In this document: positions 26,779 through 36,078 of the stretch, piece by piece
Numbering within the stretch: position 1 is the first letter of the stretch
Layout: each line of letters starts with the position of its first letter
Assembly: GCA_022820925.1 (NCBI GenBank)
Contig: JAJEEO010000011.1
Span: 124,001-188,000 of the forward strand
Reading direction: 5' to 3'
DNA: 64,000 nt
Origin: Acidimicrobiia bacterium
GTDB lineage: Bacteria; Actinomycetota; Acidimicrobiia; Acidimicrobiales; Poriferisodalaceae
The notes under the pieces: model-generated
Seen by the model: only the letters and a program-made list of their open reading frames with translations
The model's database searches: none
What the model was told of the DNA's origin: nothing
Translations under genes and position numbers: made by a program

Positions 26779-28614
26779 ATGGTTCACGAGCAGCAACGTC
26801 TGCGGCTGCTGAGACCCTGGCGCGCCCGTTCGGCGGCTCTCGCGACGGTCCTGCTGCTGGCGGGCGCGTGCAGCTCCATTACCGCTGAACAGCCTGACTC
26901 GGCGGGCGCGTCCCAAGAGGCAGGCGAACCAGCCCGCGCACCCGCAGAGCTGCCAGCCGCCGCCACCCAACCGCCGCCCCAGGCCGCATCGGACGATCGG
27001 GCTGTCGAGGGCACGGCGCCACGCCGTGGCGGCACGCTGCGAGTGCTGCTGGCAGCAGATCCCACGCCCGTCACCGGCTGGACGCCGTGGGATCACGTGT
27101 GCGCGTGGTCATGCCGCAGCGTCGTGGACCACGTACTCGAGACGCTCACCGTGGTGCTTGCGGACGGTTCGGTCGCTCCCTGGCTGGCGGAGTCGGTGTC
27201 GGCCGACGCCTCGCTCCAGCGCTGGACCATTCGCCTGCGACCCGACATCACGTTCAGTGACGGCGAGCCGCTGGATGCGCTGACGGTCAAGATCGGCATC
27301 GACGACTACCTGCGCTCGGGGCGCGCCAGCGGCGGTCACCTGCGCGACGCCCGCATCACCTCGGTCATCGTGCTGGACGAGCTCAGGCTGGTCATCGAGC
27401 TCAGCGAGCCCAACGCGGGGCTGCCGGCCGCACTGGCCGGACCCGTGGGACGTGTCTTCTCCATCGCAGCTGCCGCGGCAGACCCGGATGCCTTCGCGAG
27501 AGCACCGGTGGGCACCGGGCCGTTCACCTTCGGCAGCTGGTCGCCGGGCGAGCCGGCTGTCCTCGAGGCCAATCCGGATTACTGGCGAACCGCCGCGGAC
27601 GGCTCACCGCTGCCGTGGGTGGACGAGATCCGCTTCACCGAGGTTCCGGGCGAGCGAGATCGCCTCGCGGCCCTCGTAGAAGGCCGGGGGGACGTGCTGA
27701 TGTCACGATCGGCGGAGCTCGCCACCGCTCTCAGCTCCGCCACGGACGGCTCCGGCCAGCCGCTCAGCGTGGTGCGTCGCTTCGACGACAACGCCGGCGT
27801 CGTCCTGTTCAACCTGCTGCGTGCCCCGCTCGACGATGTCCGCGTGCGGCGGGCGCTCATCGCAGCCGCCGACCAGGACGTGCTCGTCCGGGCCCTCGGG
27901 CCCGACGTGGACTGGATGGCCGCAACGCAATGGTGGGCGCCGGGCAGCATCTGGTACGCGGCGGATGTGGCGCTGGCATGGCCCGGCCGCGATCTCGATC
28001 GGGCCCGATCGCTGCTGCGCGACTACACGGAGGATCCCGAGCGCTCTGACGATCGAGACCCCGGCGAGCCGGTACGGGTCTGGGTGCTGTGCACGGACGA
28101 TGTCGCGCTCGCCCGGATGACGACGGTGCTCGAACGCCAGTGGGAGCTCACCGGACTCGTCGATGTCGAGGTCGAGACGCTCGCCCGCACCGGCCTCATC
28201 AGCCGCGTCATGGGCTCGGTGGTCCAGAGTCCCTCGTTCTCGGGAGACTTCACTGCCGCGTGCTGGCGCGTCGGGGGCGAGTCGGATCCGGCGGTGCTGG
28301 CATCGGTGGCCGTCGGGCCGGTGAGGACCACGCCGCTGAACGCTTCGAATTTCACCGGTGAGCATCTGGCCGCACTGGCGAGCTTGATCAAGTCGACCAA
28401 TGACCTCCAGGAGCGACGTCAGGCCGTGGCCCAGTTCTCAGCAGAGCTCGCCAACGAGGCGCCCTGGGTGTACCTGGGCTACGCCTCGAGCGCGGTCGCA
28501 GCCTCTGCGGCTGTCGGAGGTCTGGGTGCCACGACACTGCCGAGCGGTGACATCGTCGAAGGGCAGCGACTCGGCATGAGCCGCTACGACGAGGTGTGGC
28601 TGCGACGTGAGTGA
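26779..28614 (+). CDS. Lipoprotein substrate-binding protein, oligopeptide/nickel (family 5) type
   Basis: A 611-residue exported protein. A basic start and hydrophobic ALATVLLLAGAC place the lipobox cysteine at about residue 31. A Pro/Ala/Gln linker leads into the family 5 solute-binding fold (GGTLRVLLAADPTPV, CRSVVDHVLETLTVV, LRPDITFSDGEPLDA, GTGPFTFGSWSPGEPAVLEANPDYW). Such proteins feed peptides, nickel or sugars to Dpp/Opp-type importers. No permease or ATPase follows; instead its stop overlaps rsgA by 8 bases. I start at the ATG at 26779 because it gives a normal signal peptide; in-frame GTG codons upstream (26683) would extend it by 32 residues. Confidence 0.84.
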   Translation: MVHEQQRLRLLRPWRARSAALATVLLLAGACSSITAEQPDSAGASQEAGEPARAPAELPAAATQPPPQAASDDRAVEGTAPRRGGTLRVLLAADPTPVTGWTPWDHVCAWSCRSVVDHVLETLTVVLADGSVAPWLAESVSADASLQRWTIRLRPDITFSDGEPLDALTVKIGIDDYLRSGRASGGHLRDARITSVIVLDELRLVIELSEPNAGLPAALAGPVGRVFSIAAAAADPDAFARAPVGTGPFTFGSWSPGEPAVLEANPDYWRTAADGSPLPWVDEIRFTEVPGERDRLAALVEGRGDVLMSRSAELATALSSATDGSGQPLSVVRRFDDNAGVVLFNLLRAPLDDVRVRRALIAAADQDVLVRALGPDVDWMAATQWWAPGSIWYAADVALAWPGRDLDRARSLLRDYTEDPERSDDRDPGEPVRVWVLCTDDVALARMTTVLERQWELTGLVDVEVETLARTGLISRVMGSVVQSPSFSGDFTAACWRVGGESDPAVLASVAVGPVRTTPLNASNFTGEHLAALASLIKSTNDLQERRQAVAQFSAELANEAPWVYLGYASSAVAASAAVGGLGATTLPSGDIVEGQRLGMSRYDEVWLRRE

Positions 28615-29722
28615 CGGCACCGAGGCTCCACCGCCGCCCGATCCGGGTCTCGGCCAGCTCGGCTGGCTTCGCCGCCCGGACGCTGGTCCTGGGATCCCGC
28701 CGGGTCACGCCATGAGCCGGATCGCCGTCGAGCACCGCGGCGCGTACGGGCTCGTCGACGAGGCGGGCGAGACGCGTGCAGCGCTGGATGCCGCGGTACG
28801 CGATGCCGTTCAGTCGCCGCTGGACTACCCGACCGTGGGCGACTGGGTGATCCGCTCGCTCGAGCCCCGCCACGACCGGCGCGTCGTCATCACCGACCTG
28901 CTGGAGCGGACCTCGCTGCTGTGTCGCCGCGCGGCCGGACCGCGAGCGCGGCCGCAGCTCGTGGCTGCGAACGCCGATGTGCTGGCAATCGTGACGACAC
29001 CCGCGGGGGGTTCGGAGGCGGCGGTGGACGATGCGGCCAGCGCCGGACACCGCATCGAGTGGTACCTCACGGCTGCGTTCACCGGGCGCGCCCGGCCGGT
29101 GATCGTCGTGAACAAGATCGACACCGTCTCGAGCGCCGAATGCGACGCGACCATCGACGCGCTGCGGCACCGGCTGGGCGCAGCAGCTCCCGACGTGCCC
29201 ATCCTGTCGACCAGCGCTGTCGACGGCCGCGGCCTCGACGAGCTGGGTGCCTTGGCCGCCGACGGAGTCACTGTGGCGCTGAGCGGTCCGTCGGGGGTCG
29301 GCAAGTCGTCGCTGGCGAACCGCTTGGCCGGTGCCGACGTCGTGCCGGTGGCGCCGCTGAGCCCTGACGGTCGCGGCCGGCACACCACCGTGAGGCGCCA
29401 GCTCATCGCCGTGGGGGGTGCCGGTGGGGGCACGCTGGTGGACACGCCGGGCCTGCAGGACTTGATTCCGTGGGGAGGCGACCTGGGGCTGAGGCCCTCC
29501 AGCAGCATCGGGGACGGCCTGGCCCTCGTGTTCAGTGAGATTGCGGAGCTCGCTCACAACTGCCGCTTCGCCGACTGCACGCATACAGCCGAGCCGGATT
29601 GCGCCGTCAAGACTGCCGTCGAGACTGGGGACCTGCCAGCGGAGCGCCTCAGCACCTACCTCGAACTTGTCGCCGACACACAGACCCACGGTGCTTTCGG
29701 CAGCGGGGGAGGCCCTAGCTGA
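28607..29722 (+). CDS. rsgA: Small-ribosomal-subunit biogenesis GTPase RsgA
   Basis: A 371-residue circularly permuted GTPase that acts in late 30S maturation. G motifs come in permuted order: NKID (169-172, G4), then GPSGVGKSS (227-235, G1), then DTPG (279-282, G3). The N-terminal OB-like part spans roughly 35-110. The C-terminal zinc finger is C319, C324, H326, C332 in CRFADCTHTAEPDC. GTG at 28607 overlaps the end of the binding-protein gene. The first ~30 Pro-rich residues are extra compared with E. coli; a downstream ATG at M36 is possible. Confidence 0.92.
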   Translation: MSDGTEAPPPPDPGLGQLGWLRRPDAGPGIPPGHAMSRIAVEHRGAYGLVDEAGETRAALDAAVRDAVQSPLDYPTVGDWVIRSLEPRHDRRVVITDLLERTSLLCRRAAGPRARPQLVAANADVLAIVTTPAGGSEAAVDDAASAGHRIEWYLTAAFTGRARPVIVVNKIDTVSSAECDATIDALRHRLGAAAPDVPILSTSAVDGRGLDELGALAADGVTVALSGPSGVGKSSLANRLAGADVVPVAPLSPDGRGRHTTVRRQLIAVGGAGGGTLVDTPGLQDLIPWGGDLGLRPSSSIGDGLALVFSEIAELAHNCRFADCTHTAEPDCAVKTAVETGDLPAERLSTYLELVADTQTHGAFGSGGGPS

Positions 29723-29740
29723 GACGCTGTGCCGGCCGGT

Positions 29741-30526
29741 TCAGCGGCCCTTGAACTCGGGCCGACGCTTGTTCATGAACGCGTCGACGCCCTCTTGGTA
29801 GTCCTCGCTGTCGAAGCAGGCCCGGATCATCGCCTCGACCTCGCTGAAGTCGCGTTGAGACTCCGGCTTCTGCCACTGCGTCAACGCAGCCTTGGCGGCA
29901 GCGATGGTCAGCGGCGCATTCTGGCCGATGAGGTCGGTCCATTCGGTCACCGATGCCTCGAGGTGCGCCTTGGGCACCACCCGGTTGACCAGGCCCATCT
30001 GCAGGGCCTCCTGGGCGCCGAAGCGATCGGCGAGGAAGAAGATGCGCTTCGCAGCCGAGGGGCCGACGAGGCGCATGAGCGTGCCGATCCCAGCCGCGCC
30101 GTAGCCGAGGCCCAGGCGGGCGGCGGGAATCGTGAATTGGGCATCCTCCGCGGCGATCCGCAGGTCCGCTGTCAGTGCCACCGCCAGCCCGCCGCCGATG
30201 CAGTAGCCCCCGATGGCGGCAATGAGCGGCTTGGACAATCCCAGCAGCGCCGCGTGCGCTCGAGACGTGGTGTCGTCGTAGTCGCGGTTGCCGCTCGCAT
30301 CGGACCGTTGCTCGCCGAACTGGCTGATGTCGGCGCCCGCGGCGAACGCTCGCTCACCGGCGCCCCGGATCACCACCACCCGGATCTCGTGGTCGCCCTC
30401 CAGTTCGGTGGCGGCGTCGGTGATGCCGTTCCACATCTGCGCGCTGATGGCGTTGTGCCGTTCTGGATGGTCCAGGATGATGCGGCCGACGTGGCCGTCG
30501 CGTTCGAGGTGCACCTGCCCGCTCAC
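29741..30526 (-). CDS. Enoyl-CoA hydratase/isomerase (crotonase family)
   Basis: A 261-residue crotonase. Visible are RIILDHPERHNAIS, the CoA-binding GAGERAFAAGADISQF (oxyanion region), GGYCIGGGLAVALTADLRIA, and PAARLGLGYG, in which the second glutamate of classical hydratases is replaced. Only a spectator of the usual Glu pair may remain, so isomerase or another crotonase reaction is possible. Start chosen as GTG at 30526, after the stop of the upstream crotonase at 30567. The longer frame upstream runs antisense-like through that gene and lacks crotonase features. Part of a two-gene minus-strand unit. Confidence 0.85.
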   Translation of the reverse strand: MSGQVHLERDGHVGRIILDHPERHNAISAQMWNGITDAATELEGDHEIRVVVIRGAGERAFAAGADISQFGEQRSDASGNRDYDDTTSRAHAALLGLSKPLIAAIGGYCIGGGLAVALTADLRIAAEDAQFTIPAARLGLGYGAAGIGTLMRLVGPSAAKRIFFLADRFGAQEALQMGLVNRVVPKAHLEASVTEWTDLIGQNAPLTIAAAKAALTQWQKPESQRDFSEVEAMIRACFDSEDYQEGVDAFMNKRRPEFKGR

Positions 30527-30566
30527 GGCGGCTGACGCTACCGCCCGCCCGGCGTCGAGGGCGAGA

Positions 30567-31394
30567 TCAGCCCTCTGGCGGCACCCAGCTTGCGTCGCGG
30601 CGCTCGCGGAATGCGGCGATGCCTTCGGCCGCCTCGTCGCCACCGAACAGTCGCTGGCTCAGCTCGGCCGTCCACTCCCAGGCTTGGTCGCGGGGCATCG
30701 ACGGCACCTTGGTGACCAGCTGCTTGGTGTTGGCCAAGGCGTTGGGGCCGCCGCGCACCAGACGGCGCAGCGTCTCGGCTACTTCGTCGTCGAGCTGGTC
30801 GCGCGGCACGGCCCGGTTGATCAGCCCCGCCGCGGCGGCACGGGGTGCTGGCACCCGTTCGCCTTCGAGGAACAGCTCGCTGGCATCGGCCCGTCGCAGC
30901 TTCGGCAGGCAGACCACCGAGATCACCGCAGGCGCCACGCCGATGCGGACCTCGGTGAACCCGATGATGGCATCGTCAGCCGCGATGGAGATGTCCATGG
31001 CGGCGGCCAGGCCCACGCCCCCTGCGGTGACATGTCCCGCCAGCCGGCCCACCACGGGCTTGTCGCAGGTCATGATCTTCTCGAGGATCTCCACGAAGTC
31101 GTAGCGCAGCGTCGGCTGGGGTACGCCGGGCTGAGCGGCACGGAGGTCGGCACCGGCACAGAACGTGTTGCCCGCGTGGGTGAACAGGATCGCTCGCACT
31201 CCGGGGTCGGCCAGAGCCGCCTCGAAGTGATCGCCGACGCCGTTGACGATCTCGACGCTGAGCGCATTGCGGTAGTCGGGCCGGTTCAGCGTGATCGTGG
31301 CGACACCGCCGGCCACCTCGTAGAGCACCGCGGCATCGGGGTCATCGGCAGGTGTGCGGTCGTCGGCACCATCGTCGGGGAGATCGTCTGACAT
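30567..31394 (-). CDS. Enoyl-CoA hydratase/isomerase (crotonase family), second copy
   Basis: A 275-residue crotonase, only modestly similar to its downstream neighbour. Motifs: ATITLNRPDYRNALS, the oxyanion-hole segment AGNTFCAGADLRAAQ, and AGHVTAGGVGLAAAMDISIAADDAIIGFTEVRIGV. The last retains the TEVRIG glutamate expected of a hydratase. C-terminal NTKQLV and AEGIAAFRERRDASW are typical. The first ~25 residues are acidic and probably disordered. ATG at 31394 preferred; another ATG lies at 31412. With the downstream gene it forms an operon that likely serves beta-oxidation-like catabolism. Confidence 0.86.
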   Translation of the reverse strand: MSDDLPDDGADDRTPADDPDAAVLYEVAGGVATITLNRPDYRNALSVEIVNGVGDHFEAALADPGVRAILFTHAGNTFCAGADLRAAQPGVPQPTLRYDFVEILEKIMTCDKPVVGRLAGHVTAGGVGLAAAMDISIAADDAIIGFTEVRIGVAPAVISVVCLPKLRRADASELFLEGERVPAPRAAAAGLINRAVPRDQLDDEVAETLRRLVRGGPNALANTKQLVTKVPSMPRDQAWEWTAELSQRLFGGDEAAEGIAAFRERRDASWVPPEG

Positions 31395-31459
31395 CGCAGC
31401 GATGCTAGGCATCGAGCCCGCGGCACACAGCGTTCGGGCCGACTCCTAGGCTCCCGCAG

Positions 31460-32626
31460 ATGACCGGACTTCTTGCACAGGCCGAATCGGCCACCGACGC
31501 GGTAGATGCGCTCCTCGAGGTCAGTCGCGTCAACGAAGTCTGCGGCCCCGAGCCCAGCTGGATCTGCGAACGCATCTACGACTGGACCGGCAGCGCGGGC
31601 TTCGCCTCGGCCTCAGTGTGGATCGTGGACAAACCCCTGACGGTGCTGATCATCCTGCTGCTGGCCATCATCGTCCGCAGGATCGTGCGCCGAGCCATCG
31701 ACCACATGGTGGATCGCATCGCTTCCGACAAGCAGCACGAGGAGGAAGAGGAGGCTGCCCGCACCGCCGAAGAGGGCCGAACCTGGGACCCTGAGCGGCT
31801 CGCGGACAAGATGAAACAACTCCGCGAGCGCACCGAGCGTGCCGGCCAGCGGGCCAAGACGCTGGGAACGCTCTTCAAGAGCATCGCCACCACGATCGTC
31901 TGGGCCGTCGCGCTGATGATGCTGCTCGCCGAGTTCGACGTGAACCTCGGTCCCCTCATTGCAGGCGCTGGCATCATCGGCGTCGCCGTCGGCTTCGGAG
32001 CCCAGTCGATCGTGCGGGACCTGCTCACGGGCGTGTTCATGCTGATCGAAGACCAGTACGGCGTGGGAGACGTGGTTGACCTCGGCGACGCCGTCGGCAC
32101 GGTCGAGTCGGTCGGGCTGCGCACCACCCGGCTGCGCGACATTTCAGGCACGGTCTGGCACGTTCCCAACGGAGCCATCGCGCGGGTGGGCAACATGTCC
32201 CAGCTGTGGGCCCGGGTGCCGCTCGACCTCGACGTGGCCTACGACACCGACCTCGACGAGGCCATGGCGATCATCAAGCGCGTCGCGGACGAGGTCTGGC
32301 GGGAGCAGGGCGAGGACACCACGGTGCTCGAAGAACCCATCCTCTCCGGCGTGCAAGCGTTCGGCGCCGATGCCGTCACCATCCGGGTCATGCTCAAGAC
32401 CGAGCCGTCCGAGCAATGGGCAACGGCGCGCCTGATGCGCAGGCGCATCAAGGCCGCGTTCGACGAGGCCGGCATCGAGATCCCGTTCCCGCAGCGAACG
32501 GTCTGGGTGCGCAGCGGCGAGCCCGACGGCGAGAGCGGCGAGCGGCGGGTCAGCGCTTTCGAGACCGTGGTGCCTCCGATGGAGACCGCGGAGCCAGACG
32601 CCGACGGCGCCGACGGCGACTTGTAG
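31460..32626 (+). CDS. MscS-family mechanosensitive ion channel
   Basis: A 388-residue membrane protein. Transmembrane segments lie at about 57-80 and 135-157. The glycine/alanine-rich pore helix is at about 163-190 (LGPLIAGAGIIGVAVGFGAQSIVRDLLTG). The cytoplasmic beta domain begins GVGDVVDLGDAVGTVESVGLRTTRLRD, then VPNGAI. Between the first two helices is a charged coiled-coil (about 95-135, EEEEEAARTAEEGRTW). Channels of this family release solutes on osmotic downshock. The C-terminal ~30 residues are acidic and unstructured. ATG at 31460. Confidence 0.92.
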   Translation: MTGLLAQAESATDAVDALLEVSRVNEVCGPEPSWICERIYDWTGSAGFASASVWIVDKPLTVLIILLLAIIVRRIVRRAIDHMVDRIASDKQHEEEEEAARTAEEGRTWDPERLADKMKQLRERTERAGQRAKTLGTLFKSIATTIVWAVALMMLLAEFDVNLGPLIAGAGIIGVAVGFGAQSIVRDLLTGVFMLIEDQYGVGDVVDLGDAVGTVESVGLRTTRLRDISGTVWHVPNGAIARVGNMSQLWARVPLDLDVAYDTDLDEAMAIIKRVADEVWREQGEDTTVLEEPILSGVQAFGADAVTIRVMLKTEPSEQWATARLMRRRIKAAFDEAGIEIPFPQRTVWVRSGEPDGESGERRVSAFETVVPPMETAEPDADGADGDL

Positions 32627-32713
32627 CTGCTGCGGATTCCTCATGCAGCGCGGGGCGCGCCGTCTCGGGCGTCGCTGGCGAGTACGACGCGAGCCAAGAA
32701 GCGTCGGAACGAT

Positions 32714-35371
32714 CTAGGCCTCGGCCGGTGCCAGCGTCACGCTGACTTGGGGATGCGCGAGCGAACCGTCCGCCGCGAACGTCAGGCTCTCGATGCGTCC
32801 GGCATCGATCAAGTCGGCACGTGTCTGCTCCAGCACGGCGATGTGAGCATCCGCGGCGCTGACCATCACCTGCTCCGCCGGCACGCGGAGGCTGCGTCGG
32901 GCTTCGGTCTTGGCTCTGCGGACCTCGCTGAGCACCGATGCAGTGACTTCGAACGCGCCGGAGGGATGGTCGGAAACCAACGCGTCGATCGCTGCCGCGT
33001 CGGGCCACGTCGCGCGGTGCACTGAGCCCTCCCGCCACCACGACCAGATCTCCTCGGTGACAAACGGCAAGAACGGCGCGAACAGCCGAAGCAGCACATC
33101 CAATGCAGTCGTCAAGGTGAGATGGGCATCCGCGGCCGCCTCGTCTCCCTGCCCGCCGTACGCCCGACCCTTGGCCAGCTCGACATAGTCGTCGGTGAAT
33201 CGCCAGAAGAACTGCTCGGATCGTTCGAGCGCGCGGGCGTAGTCGAAGTTCTCGAACGCGTCGGTCGCGGCCCGCACGAGACCGGCGAGCTCAGCCAGCA
33301 GCGCTGCGTCCAATGCGTTGCGCACCGGTCCGGGCTCATCGGCTCGATCGGCGTGAGGGTTCGTCTCCTGGGTCGCCGCGGCTCCGGGCGCTGCGCCGCC
33401 GGTCATCGTCAGAGCGAACTTGGCTGCGTTCAGCAGCTTGATCGCCAGCCGGCGCCCAATCTTCATCTGTCCTTCGTCGAAGGCGGTGTCGGTGCCGGGC
33501 CGTCCGTTGGCTGCCCAGTAGCGCACGGCGTCGGCGCCATAGGTGTCGAGCAGGTCCACCGGGGTCACCACGTTGCCCTTGGACTTGGACATCTTCTTGC
33601 GGTCCGGATCGAGGATCCAGCCCGAGAGCGCGCAGTGGCGCCACGGCGCGCAGTCGTGGCCGAGGTGGCTGCGGACCGCCGTCGAGAACAGCCAGGTCCG
33701 GATGATGTCGTGCCCCTGTGGGCGCATGTCCATCGGGTAGGTCCGCTTCCACAGGTCGGGGTCTTCGCTCCAGCCGCACGCGATCTGAGGCGTCAGCGAC
33801 GATGTGGCCCACGTGTCCATCACGTCGTGGTCGCCGATGAAGCCGCCCGGCTGCCCGCGCTGTGATTCGCCGTAACCGGCCGGGACATCGCTGCTCGGGT
33901 CGACCGGCAGCACGTCGTCGTCCGGCACGAGCGGCTGGTCCCAGACCGGTTGGCCATGGTCGTCGAGCGGATACCACAGCGGGATCGGCACGCCGAAGTA
34001 GCGCTGCCGGCTGATCAGCCAGTCGCCGGTGAGCCCTTCGATCCAGTTCGTGTAGCGGCCCTGCATGTAGGGCGGATGCCACGTCATCTCCGCGCCACGG
34101 GCAATCAGCGCATCGCGCAGCTCCCGATCGCGCCCGCCGTTGCGGATGTACCACTGGCGGCTCGTGACGATCTCGAGCGGGCGGTCGCCCTTCTCGAAGA
34201 ACTTCACGGCATGGGTGATCGAGCGGGGCTCGCCGACGAGATCGCCGGATTCTCGCAGGAGCTCCACGGTGGCGTTCCGCGCGCCGCCGACGGTCCGGCC
34301 TGCGAGATGCCGGTAGGCCTCACGCCCGGTGGGCGAGTCGACTCCCGGCGGCGGATCCGCTGCGATGCGGCCGCCCCGGTCCACGATCGCCCGCACGGGC
34401 AGGTCCAGCTCGCGCCACCAGGTCACGTCGGCGGTGTCGCCGAACGTGCAGATCATGGCGATGCCGGTGCCTTTGTCGGGCTCAGCCAGCTTGTGAGCGA
34501 CGACCGGTACCTCCACGCCGAACAACGGCGTCGTGACCGTGGTGCCGAACAGCGGCTGGTAGCGCTCGTCGTCGGGATGTGCCACCAGCGCCACGCATGC
34601 CGCCAGGAGCTCGGGCCGGGTCGTCTCGATGTCGACGGAGCCGCCGAGAGGGTCGTCGCCGGTGCCGGTTGTGCCGTTGCGACCGAACGAGATGCGGTGG
34701 TAAGCGCCCGGCCGCTCCCGGTCTTCCAGCTCTGCCTGCGCGACCGCCGTGCCAAAGCTGACGTCCCACAGCGACGGTGCCTCGATCTGGTACGCCTCGC
34801 CGCGTTCGAGGTTGCCCAGGAAGGCTCGTTGAGCGACTCGCTGGCATCGCTCGTCGATCGTGGCGTAGGTCATCGACCAGTCCACGCTGAGCCCGAGCTG
34901 GCGCCAGAGCGCTTCGAAGGCACGCTCGTCTTCCGCGGTCAGCACATGGCACAGCTCGATGAAGTTGCGACGCGAGATGGCGATCTCGCCGCGTGCCTCC
35001 ACCGCTTTGGGATCGCCGCCATCGGACGGCGGCACAAAGTTCTCGTCGTAGGGGAGCGTGGGGTCGCAGCGCACCCCGAAGTAGTTCTGCACGCGCCGCT
35101 CGGTTGGCAGACCGTTGTCGTCCCAGCCCATCGGGTAGAAGACCTTGTCGCCGGCCATGCGCCGGTACCGGGCGATGTTGTCGGTGTGGGTGTAGCTGAA
35201 GACGTGGCCCATGTGCAGCGAGCCGCTGACCGTCGGCGGCGGCGTGTCGATGCTGAACACCTGATCGCGGGTGGCAGTGCGGTCGAAGCGGTACACGCCG
35301 TCCGTTTCCCAGCGCTGTGACCACTTCGCCTCGAGCCCGTCGACGGTGGGCTTGTCGGGCACCTGCGTCAT
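32714..35371 (-). CDS. valS: Valyl-tRNA synthetase, alternative actinobacterial form
   Basis: An 885-residue class I synthetase charging tRNA-Val. The HIGH motif appears as HMGH (53-56) within DTPPPTVSGSLHMGHVFSYTHTD. KMSKS lies near residue 590 in DRKKMSKSKGNVVTPVDLL. The CP1 editing domain (ETTRPELLAACVALVAHPDDERY) is present. The N-terminus PDKPTVDGLEAKWSQRWETDGVYRF and the lack of the long C-terminal coiled-coil arm of E. coli ValS mark the alternative form common in Actinobacteria. ATG at 35371 is chosen from that N-terminal match. A longer in-frame start at 35443 adds unrelated residues. Confidence 0.95.
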   Translation of the reverse strand: MTQVPDKPTVDGLEAKWSQRWETDGVYRFDRTATRDQVFSIDTPPPTVSGSLHMGHVFSYTHTDNIARYRRMAGDKVFYPMGWDDNGLPTERRVQNYFGVRCDPTLPYDENFVPPSDGGDPKAVEARGEIAISRRNFIELCHVLTAEDERAFEALWRQLGLSVDWSMTYATIDERCQRVAQRAFLGNLERGEAYQIEAPSLWDVSFGTAVAQAELEDRERPGAYHRISFGRNGTTGTGDDPLGGSVDIETTRPELLAACVALVAHPDDERYQPLFGTTVTTPLFGVEVPVVAHKLAEPDKGTGIAMICTFGDTADVTWWRELDLPVRAIVDRGGRIAADPPPGVDSPTGREAYRHLAGRTVGGARNATVELLRESGDLVGEPRSITHAVKFFEKGDRPLEIVTSRQWYIRNGGRDRELRDALIARGAEMTWHPPYMQGRYTNWIEGLTGDWLISRQRYFGVPIPLWYPLDDHGQPVWDQPLVPDDDVLPVDPSSDVPAGYGESQRGQPGGFIGDHDVMDTWATSSLTPQIACGWSEDPDLWKRTYPMDMRPQGHDIIRTWLFSTAVRSHLGHDCAPWRHCALSGWILDPDRKKMSKSKGNVVTPVDLLDTYGADAVRYWAANGRPGTDTAFDEGQMKIGRRLAIKLLNAAKFALTMTGGAAPGAAATQETNPHADRADEPGPVRNALDAALLAELAGLVRAATDAFENFDYARALERSEQFFWRFTDDYVELAKGRAYGGQGDEAAADAHLTLTTALDVLLRLFAPFLPFVTEEIWSWWREGSVHRATWPDAAAIDALVSDHPSGAFEVTASVLSEVRRAKTEARRSLRVPAEQVMVSAADAHIAVLEQTRADLIDAGRIESLTFAADGSLAHPQVSVTLAPAEA

Positions 35372-35456
35372 GTGCGGCAAAGCTACCGGCGCGCCGTGAC
35401 GGCGGCCGAGGCTGGGCCACCACGTGTCACCCGATATGTGCAAAGTGCCCGCCGGG

Positions 35457-35475
35457 TTGTCACAGAATTGTCACA
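35457..35475 (+). promoter_or_regulatory. Direct repeat TTGTCACA x2 upstream of a small membrane protein gene
   Basis: TTGTCACA occurs at 35457-35464 and 35468-35475, 11 bases apart start to start, about one helical turn. A TTGACT at 35490-35495 follows. Two same-face copies one turn apart suggest a binding site for a tandem-binding activator such as a response regulator. This is inference from spacing only. Confidence 0.4.
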
Positions 35476-35573
35476 TAAGTGCAACAGCTTTGACTAGTGT
35501 GTGCACTGGTTGCCGACTGCGGGGGCGGACGGCAACCTCAGCCAGTACTGCCGACCAAAGGGGGTCGATTGGC

Positions 35574-35915
35574 ATGATGGCGACAATCCTGACGCTGATC
35601 ATCCTGGGCATGGTGTTCCAGGGTGCGTTGGTGGTCGTGGACAGTGTCCTTGACGCAGTCAAGGTGAATGACACGCTGAAGTCGATTCCGATCGTAGGCA
35701 GCAATCTCAATCTGATCTGGGCGTACCTGTTCGTGCTGATCTCGCAAGTCAATGACGGCGGGGGCATGTTCGGTTATGCGGCCAGCATGGAGTTGCTGTC
35801 GCTGGGTCGCTTCGGCATGGACGTGGCTACGGCTATTGCCCTCGTGGCATTCATCCCGGTTCGAGACGCTGCAATCAGCGCCTTGAAGCAGGGCATTGGC
35901 GGACGCGGCGACTGA
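35574..35915 (+). CDS. Small hydrophobic membrane protein of unknown function
   Basis: A 113-residue protein I do not recognise. Two or three membrane helices are visible: about 3-25 (ATILTLIILGMVFQGALVVVD), 40-60 (IPIVGSNLNLIWAYLFVLIS) and 85-100 (MDVATAIALVAFIPV), separated by a short Gly-rich loop with NDGGGMFGYA. AAAGGGGG at about 35557-35564 supports the ATG at 35574. It is monocistronic, has a direct-repeat element upstream and a very strong terminator downstream, which suggests substantial regulated expression. No paralogue is present in the window. Confidence 0.65.
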   Translation: MMATILTLIILGMVFQGALVVVDSVLDAVKVNDTLKSIPIVGSNLNLIWAYLFVLISQVNDGGGMFGYAASMELLSLGRFGMDVATAIALVAFIPVRDAAISALKQGIGGRGD

Positions 35916-35971
35916 CCGGCGTCATGCGCGGCGCTGCTGAGGTGCCGCGCCATCGGCGATAGGCCGACGTA

Positions 35972-36010
35972 GGGGCACCCCGTTCGCGGGGTGCCCCCTT
36001 CGTTGTGTTA
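35972..36010 (+). terminator. Strong intrinsic terminator hairpin
   Basis: An 11-bp perfect stem (GGGGCACCCCG at 35972-35982 with CGGGGTGCCCC at 35987-35997) is closed by a TTCG tetraloop and followed by T-rich CTTCGTTGTGTTA. It ends the small membrane protein transcript. A shorter perfect hairpin, ACCCCG-TTCG-CGGGGT, follows at 36010-36025. Confidence 0.8.
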
Positions 36011-36075
36011 CCCCGTTCGCGGGGTGCCCGTTGCGTTGCGACGTCCGGCTCGCGGGTGCCCGTTGCGCTGCCGTA
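36010..36075. repeat. Degenerate tandem copies of the terminator hairpin sequence
   Basis: After the terminator, the motif CCCCGTTCGCGGGGTGCCC recurs at 36011-36029, followed by CGTTGCGTTGCG. A further decayed copy, GGCTCGCGGGTGCCCGTTGCGCTGC, lies at about 36047-36071. The copies sit between convergent genes and probably arose by local duplication of the hairpin. They may act as a two-way termination buffer. Confidence 0.55.
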
Positions 36076-36078
36076 CGG

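Noticed and set aside
33950..35320. 456-codon plus-strand frame opposite valS
   Set aside because: Antisense shadow; valS explains the region fully.
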